The notes below the pieces were generated by a model, which worked only from the letters and a program-made list of their open reading frames with translations, was not told the origin of the DNA and did not search any database. From Thinopyrum elongatum (Eukaryota > Streptophyta > Magnoliopsida > Poales > Poaceae): 64,000 nt of DNA. Positions 33,248 to 44,498 of the stretch are shown piece after piece. A program made the position numbers and the translations under genes. The stretch lies in assembly GCA_011799875.1 (NCBI GenBank), contig CM022297.1, positions 517,936,929 through 518,000,928 on the forward strand, in the 5' to 3' direction. Within the stretch, counting starts at the first letter, position 1; the number at the start of each line of letters is the position of its first letter.

Positions 33248-34097
33248 GTTTGGGCGAGCATTACCCGCAGTTGAACCCTGTGGGTGCCATGTTGAGTTGT
33301 TCGTGGGTGCAATACCTAGGCAATGCGTCTACACGTACTCCCTTCAGTCATGTCTTTCTATTTTTGAACAGGTGGGTAGCAGCCGTTGGCACTCAGGGGC
33401 TGTTTGGTTGCCACCCTGAGCTACGTGCCTGAGAATATTCCTTGCCTGAGAGTAACCTGAGGGTGTTTCACAAATTGGCTAACTAGGCAGACACAAAATC
33501 TCAGGCAGTGTTTGGTTGGTGTCCTGAAACTACGCCTGTGTGGGCAGAAGCTCCAGGCAGTGTTTGGCTCAATTTTTGCCTGGGTTACACTCGCACTTGT
33601 TGGTCACGTATTGAAGGGATAAATTAATAATCAGATAAAATCAGGCATAACCAGATCAAATTATCATTACACTTAAGGTTTCAGTTTACATCATAATTTG
33701 GAGAACACAAAAGTCTACTACCACTCGTCTAGTGCTAACATGTCCAAAAGTCACGATGCCTACCAGATCAGTAATTAGATTGTTTCAACACAATAGTGCA
33801 TCAATCACATGACCAGAAAGTCCACCAAAAAGAAACTCCATCAACCATGTACGTAATTTTCTGCAATTAATAATCACTTAGTGATTAGCAGGATCATCAG
33901 CATGACCATGAGCAGGATCATCAGTACGACTGTCAATAGGATCATCAGTACGGCCATCAGCAGGATCATCAGCAGATAAATAATTGAAAACCCAACGTGA
34001 GAGGTATTCCTCACGCCCATGCTCATAAGGAAGCTACGATGAACTTGAAACTCTGGCTTGCAAAGGTGCATCCCTACTGCCATCCTATCTTGAGGTG

Positions 34098-34661
34098 TTA
34101 ATGATATATTTGTATGTCATTAGATACCTCAAAATACGGGTAGAACCGTCCGGGGTTATCGGTTATCTTTGCATGGGTCTCTATTGACCTTAGTTTAATC
34201 ATATCTTTGGCAAGATGACACAAAGCTTTCAGGACCTTTTTGAAGTACGGGCTCACCGGCTCATTAGATCGCTTGACAAAGAATCCTATAACACGGGTTC
34301 TCAGATTATGGCCAACTGTGTGCAAAAACATAGCTAATTGTTCTTCAACCGACACATGTATAGTGTCACGTAGTAGACCAGCATCGCGTAGTCGGGAGGA
34401 CAGCTTCCAGAACACATGTTTTCTCATGCGAAGCTGATCAATGCAATTTTTATTGGTACCATTGTACAGGTCATCTAACCTTGATTGCCTCACCAGGTCT
34501 CTGTCAACCAATGGACCGTATTTTCTTGCTGTCCTTCTATTACGCATACGCCGTCGCCATCGAATAATAGCTAATACAACAGCTACGACACCTAAGGTTC
34601 GAGCTTGATGCTGGCTAAGGTAATGTGTATGAGCAAGATCCATCTGAGTACAAAATAACAT
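34098..34661 (-). pseudogene. truncated Harbinger transposase (N-terminal region only)
   Basis: 187 residues on the minus strand. The RMRKHVFWKLSSRLRDAGLL and VSVEEQLAMFLHTVGHNLR stretches match the N-terminal region that precedes the DDE nuclease in HARBI1-like plant transposases. The second Harbinger in this window (52950-53260) has the equivalent MDVNERLVIFLHTIGHNVR. The frame stops just after RFYPYFE, where the next exon with GAIDGTH would start, and no DDE motifs follow. Met near residue 7 may be the true start. The nuclease domain was deleted, leaving a possible DNA-binding fragment; whether it is expressed is unknown. Confidence 0.8.
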
Positions 34662-34778
34662 GAATAAGATAGATGTGCATAAAAAATCTGAGTAAAATAT
34701 TTTAGATCCATCTAAGTACGAAATAAGATGATTATTTTAGATCCATCTTTTTAGTAACATGAACTAGAATTGTTTATT

Positions 34779-34793
34779 AACCGCAAAAAAAAA
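34779..34793 (+). mobile_element. A-tailed micro-insertion with 17-bp target duplication
   Basis: AACCGCAAAAAAAAA is flanked by two perfect copies of AACTAGAATTGTTTATT (34762-34778 and 34794-34810). This is the structure left by target-primed reverse transcription, but with almost no body. Confidence 0.8.
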
Positions 34794-35426
34794 AACTAGA
34801 ATTGTTTATTGCTGCAAATCAAACTCCCTACAGATTCTTCTCTCGTGGAAAGCAAAAAGGGGAGATACAACAAGAAAAGGCATGGGATTGAGTACTCACG
34901 TACCTGATTGCAGCCAACCACCTTGTCCAGGGCACGACCAAGAGGGCAACGTTGTCAGATCCAGAACATCTTGGAGCAGCTCTCCACCGGATCTACACGT
35001 TGGAGTAGTTTCCCGCCGGCAGTCCCCACCTTCATGGATTGATTTTTTCGATTTCTGTCCTCCGTAGGAACCCCAAGGAAAGGGGAAAAGTGAGAGGGAG
35101 AGTGGAGAAGTGAGAGAGACGAAGGGGTAATTTTACTCAGGCACGGTGCTTGGGATTGCAGCGATTCTCAGGCCTCCGATTTTCTAGGCCTGAGTCAGGC
35201 ACGGTTCGACAGGCACGTTCGTCAAGTAAGTATCTCAGGTCGGCAACCAAACAGAGCTCAGGCAGGTTATAGGCAGGTGCTCAGGCCAGGCAACTTGTGT
35301 CAGGGTGGCAACCAAACACCCCTCAAACCTTTTCTTGTAGGGGCGGAGGGAGACGCTCATCCCATCTACCATGACGGTAACCGTGGCCGGCCGCGATTTC
35401 GTCTTAAAAATCCCTTCAACCATCTT

Positions 35427-35731
35427 TTTTTTAACACTGTACAGACGCAAGCGCTCATACATATGCGCATGCACTCACCTCTATGAACGCAAACACGCAT
35501 ACCCTATCCCTATGAGCATCTTTAAGAGACTGAGTCGGCATATCATCTTGAAATTTACGAAGTCACCATAAACGCCTCGTCGTCGATGGGAACTTCTCCT
35601 CCCACTGAAAGCGCATCGCCGGAAATCCTGAAATTAATTCATTAATTATGCGAGCACCGGGACTTAAACCCTGGTGGGCTGGGGATACCATTGTCCCTTT
35701 AACTATTCAACCATAGGTTGGTTCGCCTTCC
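35427..35731 (-). mobile_element. tRNA-derived SINE, minus strand
   Basis: Read on the minus strand it starts near GGCGAACCAACC, has a B-box-like GGTTTAAGTCC and ends in an A run (T8 at 35425-35432). Direct repeats ACCATCTT are at 35419-35426 and 35732-35739. Same family as 20378-20690. Located just outside the right end of the Harbinger derivative. Confidence 0.8.
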
Positions 35732-35739
35732 ACCATCTT

Positions 35740-37179
35740 AGGAATAACAGCGTACGTGTGCGTGCGTTGATCAACGGATAGATATGTACAGTACGTAGTC
35801 CATAGCAGGACGTGCGTACATGGCAATACCGTAGCAGGGAGGCCATCATCTCCGGATTGACGCACTCGATCGCTTCGTGGATGCTGTTGATGTCGATGAT
35901 TACCGGCGTACGTCTCCGACTTCAGAGTAGTGCGTTTCAGGTTCCCATGTAGGCCGGCCGGGCCGGCGGGCTCCACGGTTGCACCCCACTTACGCCGGGC
36001 GGCTCGGTGGACTGGTCGGTGCAGCACGTACGTCCCCACACGAGATGGATGTTTATGCCATCGATTGGAAAGCAGTTACATCGACGCAAAGGATCTCATT
36101 CGGCGTCTGAAGCATGGACGTGGTGCAACGTAGTCACAACAAGATCATCCGCGGTGGGCCGATGTTGTTATTATCACGGTGCAGGAGCCCGGTGGTATGG
36201 TATGGCGTGTTCGCTACTTGAAAAACAAATAAAAACTAATAGAATGCCCGTGCGTTGCTACGGGCTACAGTGCATATAAATAAATCAAATAAATAATTAA
36301 GATCGTATTTAAGATCGAAGCTCATTTGTTGAATGTCATGCATTACCACAAAACATAAATATGATGTTCGTTGTTGGCCGTTGTTTGCCATACAACTGAT
36401 ACGTTCTGCTATCCTTCTATTCTAAACCAAAAAATTATACGACTTGATGAAAAAATATTTGAACCGCTCGCTCATGCAATTTGCTGCAAAACCATCTTTA
36501 ATGAAATGCAATTTGCCATATTTTCTAAAGTAGGGAAATTATTTCGCTCAGACAGTTGTAACTGAACAGGCCATCCCCGTCACCATCACCGTCACCGTCA
36601 CCACGCCGTCGTGCTGACGGAACTCATCTACTACCTCGATGTCTTGCTGGATCAAGAAGGCGAGGGACTGAACGTGTGCAAAATGCGGAGGTGCCATGCG
36701 TTCGGTACTTAATCGGTTGAAGCGCGAAGAAGTTCGACTACATCAACCGCGTTGTGAAACGCTTCCGCTTACGGTCTACGAGGGTACGTAGACACACCCT
36801 TCCCCTCGTTGCTATGCATCTCCATGGATAGATCATTGCGTGTGCGTAGAAAAAAAATTGTTTTCCATGCAACAATTCCCAACATTAGGTTCAGTTTTAT
36901 TTTTATGGTGGTTCCACTTTCTTATTAATCATGGTTTTCAATATTATTTGAAATAAAAAGAGATGTACAAAGTAGTACGCTTACGTCTCATTGTACGATT
37001 TTTGCACATGTGCAAGCCAAAATATATCCATAGTATAATATCTAGGTTCAATGTTTGACTTTGCCCTAGAAGTCCGGTCCTGGCAAAACATTATTACAAT
37101 GTCTAGTTGACATATTATGGAGTAAGGTGAGTACGAGAATGAGTGAACTATGATCAAAAGGATCCAAATAAGGCTAAAA
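35740..37179. other. no gene seen
   Basis: Mixed sequence. A GCCGGCCGGGCCGGCGGG run near 35952, (CACCATCACCGT)n-like repeats at 36570-36600, and ATGCCCGTGCGTTGCTACGGG at 36244, a word typical of dispersed grass repeats. Small open frames show no domain. Confidence 0.4.
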
Positions 37180-38110
37180 TTAGAACTTGAAAAAAGCAAT
37201 CCTCCCTTATACATGTATACATTTATTAAATTAGTTCTCCATCCACCACGATTTTAATATGTGTGGTCTCACGTTGTCACATTATTTGAAAAAATATACA
37301 GCTTGTGCATACCTATGGACTTGAATCGACCAAGGAGAAGAGCTTGCATAATCACTCTCACTATCGTTTGACTTGTGCCCTTTACTAAATACATGGCATG
37401 CAAAGAAACTAGACACACTCAATCCAACGATACTATATCAAGAACAAATGAAAATTCAACACCTTGATGATTGTCAATTCATAAGAATAAACAAGCAATG
37501 ACAAAGATTTTAGAACAAACCCCCCATAGTTATTATGCATCTTTTAAGAGTTTTCTAGTACATTGATAGATATCCATTTCATTTACTTACGCTTAACTAA
37601 AATCATGCACTCTAGAATCCTGTATTAGCTTGTGAGCTCTCTCCCATGATATTTAAGGACATAGATAGGAACACATACATATACTTGCAGTTCATCTTGG
37701 TGATACAAACTAATATGTAAATACTTGAAGTCTTGTTGCTTCTATTTTTCCTTGATCTAGGAAAAGTCATTTAACCAGAATGCTTCAAAAAAAATATCTG
37801 AATAAAAAGGAATAATTTCATTTTGCTTGTAATATATATTAAAATTTTAGTGTAGGTGCATTTTCCAAGACTTTTGTTAAAATTGTATATAAATATTGTA
37901 TGTTAGTCGCTCTGGTCCATATTAATTGTCATTGATTTAGTAGATGGATTATGTGGCTAATTTTGGTGATATAACACAAAATTATAACTACTAAGATCGT
38001 ATGTGAAAAATGAGTTATAAATAAGTAAAAATATTTAGTATAAATAAGTGATTAAGTGATAATCACTTATTTTAATATATGAAGGCCCGCATGTTAGTTA
38101 GAATAATTCA
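37180..38110 (+). repeat. dispersed repeat, copy 2 (partner at 25680-26640)
   Basis: Aligns with copy 1 but carries a roughly 38-bp extra piece near 37908-37945 (GTCGCTCTGGTCCATATTAATTGTC style) that looks like a truncated Stowaway end. Confidence 0.75.
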
Positions 38111-39099
38111 GAGACGCTTCTCGAATCTATGCTTGTAATTCATGATCCCTATTTATAAATAAAGTGCGTATTTGCATCATTTTCATTTCTTATTTATTTA
38201 TGAGATAATATCATTTTATTTGCATTTAAAATTGTAGACTAAGCTAGATCTTCATATTGTTTAAACAATTGATCTGGTTTACACATTTCAAACTAAAACA
38301 TCTAATTGTTCTAGTTCGTACATTGCAAATTACAACTTCAAATTGGACATGTTTCTACTTGCAGTTAGAAATGAAAACGAGCGGAAATTTTCCAATATTT
38401 TTAGCAAAAAAAATTGGAAATGGAGAGAAAATATGGAAACAAAAATGAAATATTATTAATGGAAACGTAATTTCTTATGTGGAAACAAAACAACATTATC
38501 TCGCGGAACAACCATGTATATTTCGTTTCCATGAATAAAAAACTTTTCGTTTTTACCATGCCTACTATGTGTCTCAGACTGACACTTAGTAAGACGCATC
38601 TTGTGGCCACTAATACCTAACATAACCCCACCCAACCTCGCTACAATGTTCAGGAACCTCCACATGGTGTGGCTGGTTTAGGAATCATCGAAAGGTTGTT
38701 GTAGTCATATCAATTTAAGTAGTTTGCTTGTGTTTTTTCTCAATAGTTGGGGTCTTTTGTTTCCGACAAACATCTTGTTTGTATCTGTCTGTGTCGCATT
38801 CCCTTCGTATTCGTTTTCGATAGTATCTTTTTTCGTATTGGTTTTCCCAGCTTCTGTATTCATTTTTTTGCTGCAGAAAAAGTGAAAACAAATGTGGCAG
38901 CACTCAGTTCCATCTGGTTCCGCTTCGTTATGATCCATATTTGCAACTACATGCAACTGAGCCACCTAACAGAACACCACAACAAAAGCAGCACACACGG
39001 TTCATAAAATCCCCAACTCTCCTTCTACATAGCATATTTTCTAATTTTATTAACCTTGAACTTTGTTTCATCTGCTTTGATCTTGTAATCATGGATTAT
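38111..39099. other. no gene seen
   Basis: AT-rich DNA. The small open frames here have no recognised domain; pieces such as GGAAACGAAA-type words near 38460-38530 are low complexity. Confidence 0.35.
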
Positions 39100-39410
39100 G
39101 TCAAATGACTGATGCTCCAGCTACATCTTAGCCTCCTCATTTTTCTCTCCTCCTCTAATGCCCTCTTCAGATCATTCTCAACATTCACGAGTTGGAATGA
39201 AATATACTATGAACTCAACTATATCCCAATGTATGAAAAAACTTGGCCAACCTCATTTCTGATAGGGGTTGATGAAAGTAAAAGATGTTTTTTTAATTCT
39301 ATAACAAAGAGATTGGGAATAGTAAGAGAACTAGATTTTCTGAAGACTTATGGGTTGGTGATGTTCCTTTATGTGATAAATATGCTAGGTTTTACAATAT
39401 AACTTTTAGT
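39100..39410 (+). pseudogene. LINE fragment, second copy
   Basis: GVDESKRCFFNSITKRLGIV and the following RELDFLKTYG correspond to MKVKDMFFNSIEEK and NELDFGKMNG in the LINE remnant near 27095-27180. Frames are broken. Confidence 0.5.
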
Positions 39411-39530
39411 CCTAATATCAATCACGGTCGATGTTACATTTGTGGAAAGCTAGAGTATCACTAGATTCTGCAGGGTTTCTTGTGAGAAACTGTTGGTTTT
39501 GGTATAAGTCACAACAACAATGTTCTTATG

Positions 39531-40051
39531 TGTAGAACTGCACGCACCATCCACTTCACCCAAAAGCTCAAGCTGATGGGGAAATGTGGACTATGCATTT
39601 ATACGTCAACGCTCCCCCTCACGTGTGGCTCCCTCAGGCCTAAACGTGGATCAAAAGTGTGTTGCAATTTAATTACACCAACCGGGTCTTCAACTCTCCT
39701 TTGGAGTTTATGACGTGGGCAGCGGAAGCGGGGGCAGGCCGCAATTATTTATTGCGTTTACTGTGTTTTGAACCCTGAATCTCTTGGTTGCAAGTTTATG
39801 CACCTAACCAGTTAACCCATGAGCTCAAGCTGATGGGGAAAGGTGGGCTATGTATTTATACGTCAACACTCCCCCTCACGTGTTGCTCCCTCAGGCCTAA
39901 ACATGGACCGAAAGTGGGCTATAATTTAATTGCGTCAGCCAGATCTTGAACTAAAGACCTCTTGACTCTGGTACCATGTAGAACTGCATGCACCAGCCAG
40001 TTCACCCAAAAGCTCAAGCTATGGGAGACGACCGGACATTATACTCCAACA
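39531..40051 (-). mobile_element. tandem TRIM with three LTR-like units
   Basis: LTR units of about 75-81 bp at 39531-39611, about 39792-39872 and 39977-40051, each from TGTAGAACTGCA-like sequence to CAAC(A). Target duplication TTATG is at 39526-39530 and 40052-40056. Minus-strand primer site TGGTACCAGAG lies at 39966-39976, next to the rightmost unit. Purine tracts (GTGAGGGGGAG on the minus strand) follow the first and second units. No coding capacity; requires a partner element. Confidence 0.85.
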
Positions 40052-40794
40052 TTATGCAGTGTCAAATGATGAAGAGTACACATGTAGATGGTTTCTGACC
40101 GAATATGGATATTTTACTGCATAATCTATGTATATTTCTTTTAGTATTGTACAAGTTAAGTGGCCAAATAGAAGTATTTGCTAGTCAGGGCTCCTTAGAA
40201 ACTAAAAGTCTTCCGATGGTTAACTGTTATTATAGTATTTTGACTATACATATTTTGATTAGAAGAGACTCAGAAGACAATAATAATAAGTGATTCTTTT
40301 GTGATGTGTTGGAGGATCTAACTGTCAGCTAGCTAGATACATCCAGGGAGGGGTTAAGTTCTCTATTCACTTAAATAGATCTGCCTATTTGTGGATCATA
40401 AGCTTCCCTAGTAATATTAAAGGACTGACATTTGTGGACGATTGTTGCATTGGTCCGGTCTATGTGGAGGACAATGAATACAACTTGTTTTGATCATGTG
40501 TAGCCGACTAATGCTGAGTATTAGATTTCACGGTAGATTGATTGCAGAAAACATACGACAACAGCTTCACAACCTGGCACTAACACTACCAAGGGTGGCA
40601 TTTGAATTTGTCTCCAGGCATATGGGGCGGGTGCCGATGACTAAGTGACTGGGTGTTGGTTGAGCGTGACATAGATGAAGTCTTCGAGGTGGAGATGTCG
40701 AAGAGTCGTATATACTCTTTTACATGTCCTTAGTTATAGTTTTGCTGCAATGTCTGTGTGATGACCATGTTCTATTTCCTGTGGTTTTGCTGAT
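40052..40794. other. no gene seen
   Basis: AT-rich flank of the TRIM. No repeats or frames that can be supported. Confidence 0.35.
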
Positions 40795-41005
40795 TGTAAC
40801 GCCCCGGCCATAGCCACCGGTTCCTGGCTGTTACACCTAGCGGGATCTAGACTGGCCCCACAGACCAACACTACTCTTTCTGCGCACTTTGTTCTCACTC
40901 GTGCGCACCCGAGATCAACTTCCAGTCGATCACCCATCCTCAAATAGCTCCAAGCCAAGCACACTTAACTTTGGAGTTCTTTGCGAATGAGCTCCTGGAA
41001 AAGAA
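40795..41005 (-). mobile_element. Cassandra-like LTR segment carrying a 5S rRNA-derived sequence
   Basis: On the minus strand, AGAACTCCAAAGTTAAGTG, GCTTGG and GAGGATGGGTGA follow one another as in plant 5S rRNA (AGAACTCCGAAGTTAAGCG..GCTTGG..AGGATGGGTGAC). On the plus strand the segment begins TGTAACGCCCCGG. Cassandra retrotransposons are known for 5S sequences in their LTRs. Only one LTR-like copy is visible, so it is a solo or degraded LTR, not a functional 5S gene. Confidence 0.7.
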
Positions 41006-41100
41006 GAAATTTCTTGTTGATATGAATAGTCTATGAGGAATGCTACATCCACGTAAAATTTTACGTACGAATATTTGATTGGAATAAGGGGGAGGGTAAG

Positions 41101-41122
41101 CCCCCCCCCCCCCCCCCCCCCA
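41101..41122. repeat. C22 homopolymer
   Basis: Twenty-two C directly after a GGGGGAGGG-containing stretch. Third long G/C homopolymer of the window. Confidence 0.9.
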
Positions 41123-41977
41123 AGAGAGAATTAGAGGAGATTACATAAGGCAACACGTAACAATTCGTAGGTGTAGGATTTTCGATAGTCTATCATTTCT
41201 ATTAAGTCAGGCTCTCACATCGATGGTGTGTGTGGTTGAAAGTTGGAAAGGTGTTGCGAGATGGTGTATGTAATCCTCTTGACTTTGTTTGGTTTCATCT
41301 GAAGTGAAATCAGGGGCACGAGTTCCTTAATTAAAAATAAAGGCGTTTCAATTTCTCAGATCAATCATCCAGAGCTTTACAAGCTTGTCTAAACTCTTGA
41401 AGCTGAAATTCATGGAGTTTAAAAATTCATTTTTATTTCTCGTCCCAAATAGTTAAACAAAAATCATTTAGATTTCTTAATTTGTTCCAAATTTTGAATC
41501 TTCCCCTGAGACACAATGTGTGGGTACCATTCATGAAATTAAATCTCGTGTGAACTATAGATCTGTTATATCTGCTGGGGAGCCTCCCCGCGGCACTATG
41601 GCCGTCGCAACGAAATGCTCCGGAAATCCCACTAAACAGCTCAAATTCAGCAATAACAGACAAAAATCTTCCCTCCAGGATGTTAAAGTGCCCGCGAGAG
41701 CCGGGATTGCCCACTATAGCACTGCTGTAGCTGCGAAGAGAAGCCGCCTCAAAATCATTTCTCCCGCGATTTAAAACTTTTGTACCGTGCCACGGTTGAT
41801 CGTTCGCTTACATTGTAGTGACGAGATTCTCACCGATGTTCATATTCTGATACTCTAAACAAATGTAGTGCGTTTTAGAAAGAAAAGAGTGTGAAATCGG
41901 CAATTTTTTGTTTCTTAGTTTTGTTAGTTGTATGCGCATGCAAAGCATGAGTTTGCAAACCTACGGGCACGGTTGAA
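41123..41977. other. no gene seen, one small minus-strand frame
   Basis: A 93-codon minus frame (41433-41714) has no recognised domain. It lies 650 bases upstream of the lipase gene and could be promoter-distal or transposon sequence. Confidence 0.35.
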
Positions 41978-41989
41978 CCTGGAAGACAA

Positions 41990-42041
41990 TATATCCCTCA
42001 AAAAAAAAAACCTGGAAGACAAGATTATGTTTTTTTACGGG
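41990..42041. mobile_element. two adjacent A-tailed micro-insertions
   Basis: First: TATATCCCTC plus A11 at 41990-42010, between perfect copies of CCTGGAAGACAA (41978-41989 and 42011-42022). Second: ATGTTTTTTTACGGG at 42027-42041, between perfect copies of GGAAGACAAGATT (42014-42026 and 42042-42054), in the opposite orientation (T run). The second uses the duplicate made by the first, which orders the events. Confidence 0.7.
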
Positions 42042-42289
42042 GGAAGACAAGATTGTGTTCGAAATCACGAAATGTCGCTAACGGAATTCATGATGAACCC
42101 AAACAAGATGGCCATGCATGCCACTCGCATGGCCTTCCACGGCTGCTTTCCAGCTCTCTGATCTTCGTCTCCGATCGGGGTATGCAGTTGCGCACGAATC
42201 AATGCGCGCTTGCGACATCGTGCTCCTATATAGAAATGTCACGCCGGTGCAAGCAAGATGCAATGATTGCCGCCGTTGCCGCCTCCGTG

Positions 42290-42295
42290 TATAAA
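42290..42295 (+). promoter_or_regulatory. TATA box of the lipase gene
   Basis: TATAAA 60 bases before the start codon, in GC-rich sequence (CCTCCGTGTATAAACACC). Predicted transcription start near 42320. Confidence 0.65.
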
Positions 42296-42354
42296 CACCG
42301 ACCAACAGAGCAAGCAGCCGCACAGAGCTAAGCTAGATCGAGCCAGAGAAAGAG

Positions 42355-43690
42355 ATGGACATGTCGGAGCAAGGGCGCATCGTCGGACCGATCACGGCCA
42401 CGGCGGCGGCGAGGTGGAAGGAGCTCCACGGCGAGCGGTCGTGGGAGGGGCTGCTGCGGCCGCTGGACTTGGACCTGAGGCGCACGGTGATCTGGTATGG
42501 CGAGATGGCGCAGGCGACGTACGACGCGTTCAACCACGAGAGGCACTCGCCGCACGCCGGCCTCTCGCGCTTCGGCAGGAAGCGCTTCTTCGAGCGCGTG
42601 ATGCTGCCGGGCCACGCCGCCGCGTACCGGGTCACCAGGTTCCTGTACGCCACGTCCTCCGCCCCCGCCGCGCCGGCCGCCGCGTTCGTTAGGGGCCGCC
42701 ATCCGCGGCACCGGTGCAAGGAGTCCAACTGGATCGGGTACGTTGCGGTGGCCACTGATACTGGGAAAGCGGTGCTCGGTCGCCGGGACGTGGTCGTCGC
42801 GTGGCGCGGCACCATCCAAGCGCTGGAGTGGGTCGATGACCTCGAGTTCGCCATGGTGCATCCCAAGGGCATCCTCGGCGACGCCACCAGCGCCGACGCC
42901 ATGGTGCACCGCGGATGGTTCTCCATCTACACCTCCACCGATCCGGCCTCCACCCACAACAAGGAAAGCGCGAGAAGCCAGGTAATCTTGTGACTAAACG
43001 TCTAAACGACATCATTGTCACGTATGCAGCTTCATGCTCGTGCATGGATGCCAGGTGCTGGCGGAGGTGCGGAAGCTGGTGGACACGTACAAGGACGAAG
43101 AGCTAAGCATCACGGTGACGGGGCACAGCCTTGGGGCGGCGCTGGCCACCCTGAACGCCTTCGACATTGCCGAGAACGGCTACAACTGCACGGCCTCGGC
43201 GACGTTGCCGGTCACGGCGTTTGCGTTCGCCAGTCCTCGCGTGGGCGGCGCCGGCTTCAAGAAGCGGTTCGACGCCGCTGCCGCGGCCGGCCTCCGCGTC
43301 CTGCGCGTCCGCAACGCGCGGGACATCGTGCCCAGGTACCCGGCCCTGCTGTACCACGACGTGGGCGCCGAGCTGGCCATCGACACCGGCGCTTCGCCGT
43401 ACCTGAGGGCGACCGAGGACGAGCGCGTGTGGCACAACCTGGAGTGCTACCTGCACGGGGTGGCGGGCGCGCCGACGGCGGCCGGAGGGGCGTTCGAGCT
43501 CGTGGTGGAACGGGACGTGGCGCTGGTGAACAAGTTGTACGACGCGCTGAGGGAGGAGCACGGGGTGCCTGCGAGGTGGTGGGTGCCTTGGAACAGGGGC
43601 ATGGTGAAGGGGGACGACGGACGCTGGAGGCTGGTGGACTGCGAAGACGAGGATGGGGAGGACGCCGTCGTGCCGCCGGTGAACAAGTGA
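42355..43690 (+). CDS. class 3 lipase, phospholipase A1-II type
   Basis: Exon 1 is 42355-42981 (209 codons), intron 42982-43054 (GTAATC...CCAG), exon 2 is 43055-43690; product 420 residues. Family: plant DAD1-like phospholipase A1, hydrolysing sn-1 acyl chains of glycerolipids. The type II subgroup lacks a plastid transit peptide; none is seen here (start [11 protein letters not shown]). Conserved stretches: [20 protein letters not shown] near residue 40, [20 protein letters not shown] with the lipase lid region, GHSLGAALA with catalytic Ser234, [10 protein letters not shown] with Asp299, and [11 protein letters not shown] with His343. The triad and normal length point to a functional enzyme, probably cytosolic. 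The donor follows codon Gln209, phase 0. An alternative Met (residue 3) is possible. It is the only intact host gene seen, surrounded by MITEs and small retro-insertions. Confidence 0.92.
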
Positions 43691-43986
43691 AGTGGACGCC
43701 TCCATCTCAGGGTCGCGTCATACATGCATGCATGCACGAAAGACAGTTGATTGTTCTTTCTTTTCTTTCACATTCGGGATATCTATTATCTATTCTAGGG
43801 TATTATTTTGGAAGCTTCGTACTAGTAAATTGTAATTATCTTTTAATTGTGGGATTATAGCCCAGGACTTACTGCAATGTTATAATTTCTGAGTGTTCTC
43901 TTGCAAAAAAGTCTGAGTACTTAATGCGGTAATGTGTGTTTATTTTAGGGAAATGTATTTTCTTTCAAGCTGTTACATAAGAAATA

Positions 43987-44089
43987 CTAGCTCTGTAACC
44001 TAATATAAGATGTTCCTTCGCAAAAAAAAAAAACCTAATATAAGATGTTTTAGTGTCAAAAAATAGCTTACATTAAGCTACAGAGGGAG
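43987..44089. mobile_element. Stowaway MITE containing a later micro-insertion
   Basis: Ends CTAGCTCTGTAACC and GCTACAGAGGGAG are degenerate Stowaway inverted repeats (CTCCCTCTGT type), flanked by TA at 43985-43986 and 44090-44091. Located 300 bases after the lipase stop codon, where such MITEs are common. Its left arm is split by the insertion at 44015-44033. Confidence 0.85.
44015..44033 (+). mobile_element. A-tailed micro-insertion with 16-bp target duplication
   Basis: CCTTCGC plus A12, between perfect copies of CCTAATATAAGATGTT (43999-44014 and 44034-44049). The target is the Stowaway MITE, which gives its relative age. Confidence 0.88.
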
Positions 44090-44480
44090 TACTTTTGATA
44101 GTAAGAACATTGATATTATAAATATAATTTCCCAATATATATTTCAATTCTTTTTATGAGTATGACATAACAGGACAAATGTGCATTGGGAACACCGAGC
44201 CTGTGTTCAAAACAACATGTTCAAAGTCGAACTCATTTTCGATATGAACCACACTTTTAAATTTATTAGGGTTCTCCGCAAAAGAAAAAATGTTAGGGGT
44301 TTATCTTGTTGTAGAGTAAAACATAATGTTTCATTGCATGGCAATACAATTCCATTTGATTTAAGAGGCCAATTTGAGATACTTGTTAAAACAAATATAA
44401 TTTTTCTAGTTTTGTCATGATATTTTTTCATTGTTTAGTGTATCGTTTTGTTTCGCTATGTAACAACAAATGATGCACAC

Positions 44481-44498
44481 TTCCGCAAAAAAAGAGAG
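44481..44498 (+). mobile_element. A-tailed micro-insertion with 14-bp near-perfect duplication
   Basis: TTCCGCAAAAAAAGAGAG between CAAATGATGCACAC (44467-44480) and CAAAGGATGCACAC (44499-44512), one mismatch. A weaker case with the same CTCCGCAAAAG core lies at about 44274-44292, flanked by TTAGGG-type words. Confidence 0.65.

Larger units (their letters stand above)
33396..35322 (-). mobile_element. PIF/Harbinger deletion derivative, TCA target duplication
   Basis: Left end GGGG(C)TGTTTGGTTGCC and right end GGCAACCAAACACCCC are inverted repeats that continue as CACCCTGA / TCAGGGTG. TCA flanks both sides (33393-33395, 35323-35325). Inside, TCAGGCAG and GGCACG words recur near both ends. It encodes only the N-terminal part of a transposase, so it can move only with proteins from a complete relative. 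Confidence 0.88.

Noticed and set aside
35328..35345. Right end of the CACTA element that starts at 30028 (CTTGTAGGG)
   Set aside because: One mismatch in the first bases and no matching three-base duplication (TAG against GGG); the word also follows a Harbinger duplication directly. Kept only as a weak possibility.
40795..41005. Functional 5S rRNA gene
   Set aside because: Similarity is partial, the 5' and 3' ends do not match 5S, and the setting is an LTR-like sequence.
43015..43860. Alternative 281-codon frame over lipase exon 2
   Set aside because: Out of frame with GHSLG and the Asp and His motifs; the 43055 frame joined to exon 1 gives the full lipase.
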